Assembly (NCBI GenBank): GCA_947426945.1
Contig: CANEFX010000019.1
Location: 1 to 51,794, forward strand
Length of the DNA stretch: 51,794 nucleotides
Reading direction: 5' to 3'
Source: an uncultured Bacillota bacterium
Lineage (GTDB): Bacteria > Bacillota > Clostridia > Oscillospirales > Oscillospiraceae
The notes beneath the pieces are model-generated. The model ran no database searches, was not told the origin of the DNA, and was given only the letters and a program-made list of their open reading frames with translations. Below, in pieces: positions 40,705 to 48,780 of the stretch. Numbering within the stretch: the stretch's first letter is position 1; the number at the start of each line of letters is the position of its first letter. Made by a program: the position numbers and the translations under genes.

Positions 40705-41634
40705 TTACCCCTTTACAGCGCCCATGGTGATGCCCTGGGTGAAGTACTTCTGGAAGGCCAGGAACACGATGATGATGGGGATGGCGGCCAGGGCCGCGCC
40801 GGCCATCAGAATGCCCAGATCGATACTCGTCTCCGACTGGAGGGTAGCAATACCCAGAGAAATGGTGTAGTTGCTGCCGCTGCCCAGCATAATCAGCTGG
40901 AGGAAGTAGTCGTTCCAGGAGTTGATAAACGTGAAAATTGCCAGTGCTCCAATGCCCGGCTTTATCATGGGCACGACCACCGTATAGAAGGTGTTCCACT
41001 CGCCGGCTCCGTCGATGCGGGTGGCCTCCAGGATTTCTCCCGGAACGCTCTCCGAAAACTGCTTCATCAGGAACACGCCGAAGGGCCAGCCCACCGTGGG
41101 CACAATGACCGCCCAGAGATTGTCCCACATGAACAGGGCCGAAATTTCCTTAATCAGTGGGATCAGAATGACCTGCTTGGGCAGGGCCATGGCGCACACA
41201 ATCAGGGAGAAGAGCAGCGCGCGGCCCTTAAAACGCTTTTTAGCCAGGGCGTAGCCGGCCATAGAGGCGGTAATGCAGGTGATAATCATGGCGGCCACCG
41301 CCATAAACACCGTATTGATCAGCCACCGGAAAGCGGCGGGGACACTGGGGCCGGAGGAAAAATAGATGGGCTTATGGTCGGCGGAGAACTGGCTGCTGAA
41401 GGGGACCGCCAGGTCCCACAGGTTGGCGGTGCGCTTGGCGAACAGGCGGTCGAAGTTGTTCATGGTAAATTCTTTGGGAAAGAACGAGGGCTCCGGATTG
41501 AGGATCTCGGTCACCGGCTTCAGAGAGCCGGTCACAATCCAATACAGCGGGAACAGGAAAAGCAGGGCGAGAAGCACCAGAACAATGATAGACACGACCC
41601 GATAGGGGGTTGTACGTTTGGCTCCTAATTTCAT
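40705..41634 (-). CDS. Carbohydrate ABC transporter permease, MalG type
   Basis: This 309-residue inner permease has six helices (IIVLVLLALLFLFPLYWIVTG first) and the EAA loop GEILEATRIDGAGEWNTFYTVVVPMIKPG, which docks the ATPase. ATG 41634 follows AAGGAGGTGGGAAT, 12 bp after the partner permease. No ATPase gene is present in the window, so the transporter presumably uses a shared MsmK/MalK-like ATPase encoded elsewhere. Confidence 0.93.
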   Translation of the reverse strand: MKLGAKRTTPYRVVSIIVLVLLALLFLFPLYWIVTGSLKPVTEILNPEPSFFPKEFTMNNFDRLFAKRTANLWDLAVPFSSQFSADHKPIYFSSGPSVPAAFRWLINTVFMAVAAMIITCITASMAGYALAKKRFKGRALLFSLIVCAMALPKQVILIPLIKEISALFMWDNLWAVIVPTVGWPFGVFLMKQFSESVPGEILEATRIDGAGEWNTFYTVVVPMIKPGIGALAIFTFINSWNDYFLQLIMLGSGSNYTISLGIATLQSETSIDLGILMAGAALAAIPIIIVFLAFQKYFTQGITMGAVKG

Positions 41635-41646
41635 ATTCCCACCTCC

Positions 41647-42561
41647 TTACTTTTCTTTTGCCAGTTTGAACTGGACGGCGGACAGGATACCGATGAAGAT
41701 GGCCAGCACCACGCCCATGGCGTTGGCGTAGCCGAAGTGGCCCCGCTGCTCGGTGAGCTTGAAGGCGGTGTAGTAGATATAATACATCACCGTGTTGGTA
41801 CCCGAGCCGCCCTGGGTCAGCAATTGAATCAGCGCGAAACACTGGAAGGAGTTGATGGTGGTAATAACCAGAATGTACAGGGTGGTGGGCATCATCTGGG
41901 CCCACTTTACCTTCCAGAAAACCTGGATATCGGTAGCGCCGTCCACCTGGGCGGCCTCCACCAGGGTCTGGTCCACATTGCCCAGCGCCGAGACATAGAG
42001 CACAATGGGCTGGCCCACCGAGGTGGTAAACAGAATCAGGATAATGCACCACAGAGCAAACCGCTCGTCTCCCAGAAAATTGATATTCTTCTCGATCAGG
42101 CCGGCGCCCTTGAGGACGTAGTTCAAAATACCGGTGTAGTTGTCATACATCCATTTCCACACCACGGTAACGGCCACGGAGCCGGTGACCACAGGGAGAT
42201 AGAAGATGCAGCGGAAGGCGGACAGCACCGGGCCCTTCAGGTGATAAATGGCCGAACCCACCCACAGGGAAAACATGCACACCGCGGGCACGCTGACCAG
42301 CACGATGAGGAAAGTATTTTTCAGCGCCAGCAGGAAAGTCTCATCCTGCCAGAGGGTAATAAAATTATGGAGCCCCACGAAGGTGGTGGCCGCCGTTTTG
42401 GAGTTCATATTCGCATTTGTAAAGCTGTACCCAATACAAATAATCATGGGAGCTACCACAAAGCCGATAAAAAAGATCAGGCTGGGCAGCATGAACAGGT
42501 AGCCTGCAATATTCTCCCGGCGCTGCAGGGCTCTGCTCATCTTGGGCTGGGAATTTGCCAA
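41647..42561 (-). CDS. Carbohydrate ABC transporter permease, MalF type
   Basis: This 304-residue permease has about six helices (IAGYLFMLPSLIFFIGFVVAPMI first) and the EAA loop TLVEAAQVDGATDIQVFWKVKWAQMMP. TTG 42561 is chosen because AAAGGAG lies 8 bases upstream; a GTG at 42579 overlaps that ribosome site and cannot be the start. It is separated from the solute-binding protein gene by a 17-bp hairpin, which should lower permease expression relative to the binding protein. Confidence 0.92.
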   Translation of the reverse strand: MANSQPKMSRALQRRENIAGYLFMLPSLIFFIGFVVAPMIICIGYSFTNANMNSKTAATTFVGLHNFITLWQDETFLLALKNTFLIVLVSVPAVCMFSLWVGSAIYHLKGPVLSAFRCIFYLPVVTGSVAVTVVWKWMYDNYTGILNYVLKGAGLIEKNINFLGDERFALWCIILILFTTSVGQPIVLYVSALGNVDQTLVEAAQVDGATDIQVFWKVKWAQMMPTTLYILVITTINSFQCFALIQLLTQGGSGTNTVMYYIYYTAFKLTEQRGHFGYANAMGVVLAIFIGILSAVQFKLAKEK

Positions 42562-42608
42562 GGGTAACACTCCTTTCACAACAGTGTGATAAAAAGCTCA
42601 TCAATAGA

Positions 42609-42645
42609 CGCGCCCCTCTTCCGCGCTACGCGGAAGAGGGGCGCG
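42609..42645. repeat. 17-bp perfect hairpin between binding protein and permease genes
   Basis: CGCGCCCCTCTTCCGCG (42609-42625) and its complement (42629-42645) with a CTA loop. No T-run follows at once. This position is typical of mRNA-processing/stabilising stems that keep binding-protein mRNA in excess. Confidence 0.7.
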
Positions 42646-42677
42646 AACCCTTAATGAAAGATTACAGGGAGCTTGAA

Positions 42678-44060
42678 TCAGCCCGCAGTAGCGGCGGCGT
42701 TGGCGTTGGCCTCATACTTGGCCACGGTGGCGGCGATGTCGTCGCCCGCACCCACGCGCTGAAGCATGTTCCACCACTCGGTCCGGGCGCCGGCCCAGCC
42801 GTTGGTGATCTGGTAGTACTCACCCATGTAGGGCATCATCTTGCTGTAGTACTCCACCAGCAGGGGGTTGCTGGACTTGATCTCGGTGCCCTCAGCCTTG
42901 GAGCGGCAGGAGAAGAAGTTGGAGATGTCGCCGGCCTGAGCGCAGTTCTCAGAGTCGCACATATACTTGATGAACTGCTTGGCGGCGGCGATACGGGCGG
43001 AGTCGCCGGTATCAAAGGCGCCCAGACCCCAAACGCCGGAGCCCTCCTCGGGGGACTTGCCGGGCTGAGTGGGGAAGGTCATGTACACGATCTCGTCGCC
43101 GGTGAGGGTCTTGCCCTCGCCGGTGCCGGCGGAGTTGGGATCCAGCTGCTGAGCGGCGTTCCAGCAGAAGGCCATCTTCAGCACGCCCTGGTAGAACTTG
43201 GCGATTTCGTCGCCGCCAGCCAGGGAAGCGTCAAACTCGATGCCGGGCAGGTTCTTCAGGTCGGTGAGGGCGTTGATGACCTCGGGGGTGTTCCAGGTGT
43301 AAGCGGTGTGCTCGGCGTTGGTCAGCTTGGTGCCGTAGCGGTTGCGGATCAGCTCACGGGTGCCCTGGTCGCCGCCCTGGCCGGCGCAGTAGACAGCGGC
43401 TACAGTGCCGCCAAACTTGTCGTGCAGAGCCTTCACGGTGGCGTCGAACTGGTCCACAGTCCAGGTGCGGGTGTCCAGGTTGATATTGGCCTCAGCGCCG
43501 GCTTCCTTCACGGCGGTGTAGTTCACGGCCATGCAGTGGGCCACGTTGAACATGGGGTAGAGATAGACCTTACCGTCGGCGGAGGTACCGGCCTCCAGAG
43601 CGGCGGGCAGGATCTCGGCGCGGTCCTCGGCGTCGATCATGTCGCTCAGGTCCACCATGTGGCCGTTGACGCCCCAGTTGGCAACCAGGCGCTCAGGACC
43701 TTCCATGATAACGTCGGGGGCGTTGCCGCCGGTGAGGGCGGAGTTCACCTTGTCGTCGCCGTCGGCATAGGCCAGCCACTCCATGTTGACCTTGATGCCG
43801 GTATCACTGGTAAACTTGTCGATCAGGGGCTTCACCTTGGCCTCATCGCCCCAGCCGCCTACGGGATAGACCCAGACGGTGATGGAGTCGGCTACCTTCT
43901 CGGTGGGGGTGCTGGGGGTCTGGCTGCTGCTCTGGTTGCCGGCGGGGGGATTGCTGCCGGAGGTCTGACCGCCGCTCGGCTTGTCGCCGCCGCCGCAGGC
44001 GACAAGGGACAGGGCCATGGCCATGGCCAGAGCGCCCGCAATAAGTTTCTTCATCTTCAT
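42678..44060 (-). CDS. Extracellular sugar-binding lipoprotein of ABC transporter
   Basis: This 460-residue family 1 solute-binding protein has a lipoprotein signal (MKMKKLIAGALAMAMALSL ending in VAC|GGG), a Ser/Gln/Pro linker (about 22-50) and the binding fold with ITVWVYPVGGWGDEAKVKPL, EWLAYADGDDKVNSALTGG, APDVIMEGPE and FPTQPGKSPEEGSGVWGLG. ATG 44060 follows AAAGGAGGATACACA; upstream in-frame codons precede the ribosome site. It is the first gene of the sialic-acid-type operon, behind a perfect consensus promoter overlapped by inverted repeats. The imported ligand is inferred from the enzymes, most simply N-acetylneuraminate or a sialoside. Confidence 0.92.
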   Translation of the reverse strand: MKMKKLIAGALAMAMALSLVACGGGDKPSGGQTSGSNPPAGNQSSSQTPSTPTEKVADSITVWVYPVGGWGDEAKVKPLIDKFTSDTGIKVNMEWLAYADGDDKVNSALTGGNAPDVIMEGPERLVANWGVNGHMVDLSDMIDAEDRAEILPAALEAGTSADGKVYLYPMFNVAHCMAVNYTAVKEAGAEANINLDTRTWTVDQFDATVKALHDKFGGTVAAVYCAGQGGDQGTRELIRNRYGTKLTNAEHTAYTWNTPEVINALTDLKNLPGIEFDASLAGGDEIAKFYQGVLKMAFCWNAAQQLDPNSAGTGEGKTLTGDEIVYMTFPTQPGKSPEEGSGVWGLGAFDTGDSARIAAAKQFIKYMCDSENCAQAGDISNFFSCRSKAEGTEIKSSNPLLVEYYSKMMPYMGEYYQITNGWAGARTEWWNMLQRVGAGDDIAATVAKYEANANAAATAG

Positions 44061-44119
44061 TGTGTATCCTCCTTTAATATCACAAAAAATGACTTTGCAA
44101 GCCATTGCCTGCTGTATAA

Positions 44120-44148
44120 ATTATACAAGGAAGCTGGCGGTCTGTCAA
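44120..44148 (-). promoter_or_regulatory. Perfect consensus promoter of the ABC/nan operon
   Basis: Minus-strand TTGACA (44148-44143), 17-bp spacer, TATAAT (44125-44120), leaving about 50 bases of leader. One of the strongest promoters in the window. Confidence 0.9.
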
Positions 44149-44253
44149 TCGAAATCAAAATCATTTTCGATAAAACGGGAAATTTAGTGGAATCAACAAA
44201 AATAATTTCGATTTTTGTGCAATTTGTACCCTTTACAGAGAAAAAAATCGAAA
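44148..44253. promoter_or_regulatory. Four ATCGAAA half-sites, probable RpiR operator
   Basis: ATCGAAA at 44148-44154 and 44247-44253, and its complement TTTCGAT at 44165-44171 and 44206-44212. The first two form an inverted repeat (ATCGAAA-N10-TTTCGAT) touching the -35 box of the transporter promoter. The last lies 9 bp before the -35 of the divergent SGNH gene. The RpiR regulator of the same cluster is the natural candidate. Confidence 0.55.
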
Positions 44254-44262
44254 CAGTTTGCC

Positions 44263-44290
44263 TTGACAAACAAAGAAATTCTGTTACCCT
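44263..44290 (+). promoter_or_regulatory. Promoter of the SGNH hydrolase gene
   Basis: TTGACA (44263-44268), 16-bp spacer, TACCCT (44285-44290). The -35 is perfect and the -10 weak; start near 44297. Confidence 0.55.
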
Positions 44291-44348
44291 TACAGTATAT
44301 GAATCCATCTTCCCCCATAAGCCACAAACGGAAAGGATGCGACCGACT

Positions 44349-45002
44349 ATGAAAAAACATATTCTCTGCCTGGGCGACTCCAATACCCACGGCTACTGTG
44401 CCGACCCCGCCGACTGCGCCGACGGCGGCATCCGCTTTAATGAGGACGAACGGTGGACCTGTCTGCTGCAAAAGGCTCTGGGCCCGGACTTTTTGGTAAC
44501 GGAAGAGGGCCTTTCCGGCCGGACTACTGTCTTTCCCGACCCTCTTCATGAGACCATGGATGCGCTGACTGTACTCTATTCCCTGCTGAAAAGCCATGAG
44601 GCGCTGGACCTGCTCATCATCATGCTGGGCACCAACGACACCAAGGAGCGGCTGGGGGCAAACGCCTCCTGCATCGGCATCGGCATGGAACGGCTGGTAC
44701 GCAAGGCCCAGAGTGTGGACTGCTGGGGGGACCACGCCCCCAATATTCTCATTGTCTGTCCTCCTCCCATCCGGCCGGAGATGGAATTGTCGGAGTGCGG
44801 CCAGCCCATGGGGAAGGGCTGCCTGGAGAAGTCCCGGGAGCTGCCCCAATACTACCAAAAAACTGCTCAGCTGGTAGGGGCCCATTACCTGGACGCCGCC
44901 GAATGCGAGTTTAACCAGGTGGACGGTATGCATCTGACCCGGAAGGGTCATTCCCAACTGGCCCAGCTGCTGGCTCGGGCCGTGCCGGGACTGCTCCCCT
45001 AG
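44349..45002 (+). CDS. SGNH/GDSL-family hydrolase (esterase)
   Basis: This 217-residue protein has block I ILCLGDSNTHG (nucleophile Ser11), block II glycine (LSGRTT), block III Asn in IIMLGTNDTKE and block V DGMHLTRKGH (catalytic Asp and His) near the C terminus. It resembles arylesterase/acyl-esterase members and has no signal peptide, so it works in the cytosol. ATG 44349 follows GGAAAGGATGCGACCGACT; an ATG at 44337 is too close to that ribosome site. It is divergent from, and shares operators with, the sialic-acid-type operon, so removing O-acetyl groups from imported sialic acids is plausible. General deacylation is the alternative. Confidence 0.88.
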   Translation: MKKHILCLGDSNTHGYCADPADCADGGIRFNEDERWTCLLQKALGPDFLVTEEGLSGRTTVFPDPLHETMDALTVLYSLLKSHEALDLLIIMLGTNDTKERLGANASCIGIGMERLVRKAQSVDCWGDHAPNILIVCPPPIRPEMELSECGQPMGKGCLEKSRELPQYYQKTAQLVGAHYLDAAECEFNQVDGMHLTRKGHSQLAQLLARAVPGLLP

Positions 45003-45021
45003 TGAGGTCAGGGAGGAACAT

Positions 45022-45870
45022 ATGGGATTTTTTGACCGCTTTAAACGAAAAAAAGAGACTTTCGCCGAAACACCGGAGAACCACGCGCCGGCGTCCGGCT
45101 CTCTTCCCGATGCGGACACCACGGTCTTGATCCTGTTGGGTCAACATGTGGAGTGGACTGCCGTATCCAAAGCGGTAGAGGACCGTTTCGGGTCCCAGGC
45201 GTTGGTCCGTACGGATAACAGCGCCTCCAACGCCCCCGCCATGGCCCTTCGTCTGGAAGGGATAGAGTTCTTTTGCAGCTATCTGGCTATGCCCCACCCG
45301 GCGGAGATCTACGATTTGTCCTCCCTTCAGGAGGGATTGTTTTCCCCCCAGGAGCGGGAGGAAATTTTGGCCCACAGGGCCTTTCTGGTGCTGGCCCAGA
45401 AGGGAGGCGGCATTTCCCTGGTGGAAAAGCGCCGAATCTGCCGTCTGTTTACCCGATTGGCCGGAACGCTGGCCGAACTGGATGAGGCTACGGGTATCTT
45501 TGTTCAAGACGCCGAGCTGCTCATAAGCCGGCGGCTCTACCTTCAGCACGCCGCCGTCTTGGAGAAGAACTGGGCAGACCCGGAGTACTTCCCCGCTCCC
45601 CTCTGGATCAGCATCCGCAGCGGGCAAAAGGGAGAATTTCCCATGGTAGGGACTTGGGGCCTGCGGCAGTTCGGCTTTCTGGAACTGTGGTTCCTGAACG
45701 CCAAGTCCTCCCGGGCGGAGCTTCACGAAAAGCTGTATCTCATGTCCATCTTCCAGATCACCGGGCGGGAGCTGTATCAAAACATGGACACCATCGAGTT
45801 TATACCGGGGAATCCGTCGGTTTTCAAGGAACTGAAAGGCGCCCTGTTCATTGTCGGCGGCGGCGTCTGA
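45022..45870 (+). CDS. DUF4261-like protein of unknown function
   Basis: This 282-residue cytosolic protein has a lysine-rich start (MGFFDRFKRKKETF), a flexible linker (20-35) and a globular body with the DUF4261-like elements VLILLGQHVEW, FFCSYLAMPHPA, WISIRSGQKGEFPMVGTWGLRQFG and ELWFLNAKSS. The family assignment is from memory of its pattern and is moderate. No catalytic motif, membrane helix or signal peptide is visible. ATG 45022 follows GGGAGGAACAT, 20 bp after the SGNH gene, so the two are probably cotranscribed and end at the terminator 45883-45920. Confidence 0.65.
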   Translation: MGFFDRFKRKKETFAETPENHAPASGSLPDADTTVLILLGQHVEWTAVSKAVEDRFGSQALVRTDNSASNAPAMALRLEGIEFFCSYLAMPHPAEIYDLSSLQEGLFSPQEREEILAHRAFLVLAQKGGGISLVEKRRICRLFTRLAGTLAELDEATGIFVQDAELLISRRLYLQHAAVLEKNWADPEYFPAPLWISIRSGQKGEFPMVGTWGLRQFGFLELWFLNAKSSRAELHEKLYLMSIFQITGRELYQNMDTIEFIPGNPSVFKELKGALFIVGGGV

Positions 45871-45882
45871 CCGGTGAAAGGT

Positions 45883-45920
45883 AAAAATCGTGCCTGCCCC
45901 ACGGGGCAGGCATGATTTTT
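45883..45920. terminator. Bidirectional terminator
   Basis: AAAAATCGTGCCTGCCCC (45883-45900) pairs with 45903-45920 (GGGGCAGGCATGATTTTT) with one G-U; T-runs are present on both strands. It ends the SGNH/DUF4261 transcript and the RpiR/DUF624 transcript. Confidence 0.85.
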
Positions 45921-46564
45921 TACTCATCGGACGACGCACCCTCCTCGGGAGCCAGCTCCGGGGCGTATTTTTGAAAAATACGCTCGGTAAACAGGGACAC
46001 CAGCAGCATGGCCGTCGTAGGCATAAACAGCACCGGCCACCAGTACCGGATGCAGAACACGGCAGTCTGAGCCGTCAGCAGCACTACCACTACTGTGCTG
46101 GGCAGGTGAGCGATAGTCAGCTGAAAGGCGGTTTGAAACAGTCCTCCTGCCTTGTAATCAAACCGCCCCAGCAGCGGAGACAGCCAGCACAGCACCCCCG
46201 CCGGCAGGATCAGTGCAAAATATTGGGCAATATACAGGATATAGAGCACACCGCCCACCCGCGTGCCGTACCAGCGGACAATATGGTGCAGCCCCAGCAG
46301 CAGGGCCGCCGCCGGAAGGACAATAAGGGTTGTCCAAAGGCCGGTTTTAAGGTTGTCCCGAAAAGAGCGCAGGTAACAGCCAAAGGCCCCGCTCTCCCGC
46401 TTTCGGACACACTTGACCACCGTATAATACAGCGCCGCCGTGGCCGGACCGGCGGTCACAACCGGCAGACACAGGGCGATCCACAGGAGAGACAGTCCGG
46501 CCACGTCTACCAGAGTGCTCAACCAGGCCCATATCCCCTTTTCCGGGTTAAAAAATTCTCCCAT
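45920..46564 (-). CDS. DUF624/YesL-family membrane protein
   Basis: This 214-residue protein has about five hydrophobic helices (VAGLSLLWIALCLPVVTAGPATAALYY, LWTTLIVLPAAALLLGLHHIV, VLYILYIAQYFALILPAGVL, STVVVVLLTAQTAVF, PVLFMPTTAMLLVSLF). The CLPVVTAGPATAALYY element and FRDNLKTG segment are typical of YesL/DUF624. Such proteins are commonly found with carbohydrate ABC transporters but have no proven biochemical role. ATG 46564 follows GGAGGGCTTTT. It is 52 bp after the RpiR gene with a hairpin (46582-46607) between them. Confidence 0.85.
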   Translation of the reverse strand: MGEFFNPEKGIWAWLSTLVDVAGLSLLWIALCLPVVTAGPATAALYYTVVKCVRKRESGAFGCYLRSFRDNLKTGLWTTLIVLPAAALLLGLHHIVRWYGTRVGGVLYILYIAQYFALILPAGVLCWLSPLLGRFDYKAGGLFQTAFQLTIAHLPSTVVVVLLTAQTAVFCIRYWWPVLFMPTTAMLLVSLFTERIFQKYAPELAPEEGASSDE

Positions 46565-46581
46565 AAAAGCCCTCCAAAAGC

Positions 46582-46607
46582 GTTTCGCCGCCTAAAGGCG
46601 GCGAAAC
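46582..46607. repeat. 11-bp hairpin between RpiR and DUF624 genes
   Basis: GTTTCGCCGCC (46582-46592) pairs with GGCGGCGAAAC (46597-46607). On the minus strand GCTTTT follows; possible partial terminator. Confidence 0.5.
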
Positions 46608-46616
46608 CAGCAAGCC

Positions 46617-47471
46617 TTAAACACACTTCTGCGTCAGCGCCTTGCCTACCGACTGGCGGTTGCGTTCCGCCTGTTCCGGGTCCCTGCGGACAAACTCACT
46701 GAGGAGCACCTCCACCACATAGAGCTGGGCAATGAAGGCAGAGGAGGAGCCAAATTGGAAGGGCTGCTCGTTGGGCCCGCACAGCAAAACGGTGTCGGCG
46801 TAGGCGCTGGCCGGAGAGTTGAGATAGCGGGTCACCAAAACCAGCTTCGCCCCCCGGCCCCGGATAATCTCCGCCGCTTCCAGCACCTCATGGGTGGCGC
46901 CGGAGTGGGAAAAATAGAGGACTACGTCCTCCCTGGACAAAGTGGACAGCACCACTGTCTGCATGTGGGAGTCCTGAATGGTCTTGAATTTAGGGGAGGT
47001 GGTGGAGAACTGCGCCCATGCCGCCAGGGCCACCACTGAGTGATTGCCCTGACCCAGACAGATCACCTGTCCGGCCCCCCGCAGCAGGTCCACCGCCCTG
47101 ATAACGGCGGTCTCGGAGAGCATATGGTAGGCGTTGTTCAGCTCGTCCCGAAGGGCATGGAGCACCTTTCCCATCACTGTGCCCAGCGGGTCTCCCGGGA
47201 GAATCTCCCCGGCCAGCTGGCTCACATTGGAGCCCTCAGGCAGAGCCGCTCGGGCCAGCTCCAGCTTGAAGTCGTTGAAGCCGGCCAGCTTCAGCTTCCG
47301 GCAGAAGAGCGACACTGTGGACACCGCCACCTCGCACTCCGCGCTCAGGTCGGTGATGCTGATATATTGGGTCTCCTTTTGATGCTCCAGCACATAGTCC
47401 ACGATCTTCCGCTCCGATCGGGTAAAGCTGTCGTACTCCTGCAGCATCTGGGCCAGAATATTTTTCTCCAC
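46617..47471 (-). CDS. RpiR/MurR-family regulator with SIS domain
   Basis: This 284-residue regulator has an N-terminal HTH_6 domain (about 1-77; YDSFTRSERKIVDYVLEH, ITDLSAECEVAVSTVSLFCRKLKLAGFNDFKLELARA) and a C-terminal SIS domain (about 125-260; VICLGQGNHSVVALAAW, YFSHSGATHEVLEAAEIIRGRGAKLVLVTRY). SIS domains of this family bind phosphorylated sugars, e.g. ManNAc-6-P or GlcNAc-6-P in NanR/MurR types. The start is GTG 47471 behind GGAGGTGCGCC. It lies between the 2-epimerase and DUF624 genes and likely controls the sialic-acid-type region through the ATCGAAA sites at 44148-44253. Confidence 0.9.
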   Translation of the reverse strand: MEKNILAQMLQEYDSFTRSERKIVDYVLEHQKETQYISITDLSAECEVAVSTVSLFCRKLKLAGFNDFKLELARAALPEGSNVSQLAGEILPGDPLGTVMGKVLHALRDELNNAYHMLSETAVIRAVDLLRGAGQVICLGQGNHSVVALAAWAQFSTTSPKFKTIQDSHMQTVVLSTLSREDVVLYFSHSGATHEVLEAAEIIRGRGAKLVLVTRYLNSPASAYADTVLLCGPNEQPFQFGSSSAFIAQLYVVEVLLSEFVRRDPEQAERNRQSVGKALTQKCV

Positions 47472-47510
47472 GGCGCACCTCCGGCAGAGACCGCCTTCGG
47501 CGGCCCGCTT

Positions 47511-48713
47511 TTATTGGACTAAAATCTCGTCGATCATCTTGTCTACCAGGATCATGCTCCGTGGCATGTGGAAGGGCCCTTTAAAGGTACTGCCCTTGGT
47601 ACTGGGCTGTGTGGGCAGGCCGTCCCGGCGCAGATAGCCGTACCACTCGCCGTATTCGGGGTCAGCAAAGTGTTCTTTGCAGTAGTCCACCGTTCTATAG
47701 AACCAGTCCAGGTACTTCTCCTCCCCGGTGTCCCGGTAGAGCATCATGGAGGCGATCAGAATTTCGTTGTGGGGCCACCACAACTTCATGTCATGCTCAT
47801 AGGCCTCCGGGGGCTTGCCCAGGCAGTCGGTGAAGTAGAGCAGCCCGTCGTACTCATCGTCCCAGCCGGCGTCGATGGCCCAGTCGAACATCTGGGCAGC
47901 CTTGTGTACCAGCTCCTTATCTCCGGTGCGCTGGGCGTGCTCCAGCAGGAACCACACCCCTTCGATATCGTGACCGGGGTTGACGGTGCGTCCCTCGGTG
48001 TAATATAGCCGGGGATTGCCCTCCGGGTCCACATTTTCCAGGGTACATTTCAGCTCTGGCTTCACGTGGTACTTGAAGATGTCGTCCACGCACTTCCGGG
48101 CCCGCTCCTCATAGAGGGCTTTCCGCTCCGGGTCGGTCCGCAGCAGCACGCCGGTAACGTTGAGAATAATCATGGGGGTGCCGAACGCCCGACCGGACCG
48201 GGTCTCCGGAATGGTCTTGGGACCCATCCCCACCGGGTCGGCCTTGCCCTGGCTCAGGTCCCAGTACAGGTCGTAGCACTGGCGGGCCCGCTCCAGACGT
48301 GCCTTGTCTCCGGTGACGCCGTAGTACTCTGCGTTGGCGATGGCGCAGAAGGCCTCGGAGAAGTAGTACCGGCGCTGGCGCAGGGGTCTGCCCTCCGCCG
48401 TGACGGTGAAGTACATCCGGTCGCCGCAGGCGTGGTTGAAGCAGTGGGCCTCCATAAAGTCCAGGCAGCTCCTGGACGCGTCCAGCCACTCCTGCTTTAC
48501 CCCGTAGTTGTGGCACAGAAAGGCGAAAATCCAGCCGCACCGGCCCTGCATCCACACGCTCTTGTCGGTGGAGTAAATTTCACCCTTCCGGTCCAGGCAG
48601 GTGTACACTCCGCCGTGCTCCCTGTCCATGCCGTGGTCCAGCCAGAATTTGGCGGAGCGTTCCAGCTCAGACTTTACCCAGGACTGGGCGTCCTGTAATT
48701 TTTGACGGTCCAT
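47511..48713 (-). CDS. N-acylglucosamine 2-epimerase (AGE family)
   Basis: This 400-residue (alpha/alpha)6-barrel enzyme shows family features: WLDHGMDREHGGVYTCLDRKGE, SVWMQGRCGWIFAFLC, YFSEAFCAIANAEYYG, NPGHDIEGVWFLLEHA and LWWPHNEILIASMMLY, with the paired catalytic His in the last two. It would convert N-acetylmannosamine to N-acetylglucosamine without phosphate, replacing NanE. ATG 48713 follows AAAGAGGTCAATTCT; an earlier in-frame ATG at 48842 overlaps the kinase gene. It is between the ROK kinase and the RpiR regulator. Related members act on free mannose or cellobiose, so context decides the name. Confidence 0.85.
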   Translation of the reverse strand: MDRQKLQDAQSWVKSELERSAKFWLDHGMDREHGGVYTCLDRKGEIYSTDKSVWMQGRCGWIFAFLCHNYGVKQEWLDASRSCLDFMEAHCFNHACGDRMYFTVTAEGRPLRQRRYYFSEAFCAIANAEYYGVTGDKARLERARQCYDLYWDLSQGKADPVGMGPKTIPETRSGRAFGTPMIILNVTGVLLRTDPERKALYEERARKCVDDIFKYHVKPELKCTLENVDPEGNPRLYYTEGRTVNPGHDIEGVWFLLEHAQRTGDKELVHKAAQMFDWAIDAGWDDEYDGLLYFTDCLGKPPEAYEHDMKLWWPHNEILIASMMLYRDTGEEKYLDWFYRTVDYCKEHFADPEYGEWYGYLRRDGLPTQPSTKGSTFKGPFHMPRSMILVDKMIDEILVQ

Positions 48714-48780
48714 AGAATTGACCTCTTTCCTATTTGTTTCATTCCCTCGTCCCCGCCACAGCGGACAAGACGAAAAAGTT

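Noticed and set aside
42555-44348. An open frame extending the SGNH gene about 600 codons upstream across the binding-protein gene
   Set aside because: The upstream part is antisense to the lipoprotein gene and crosses two promoters; the ribosome site and motifs place the SGNH start at 44349.
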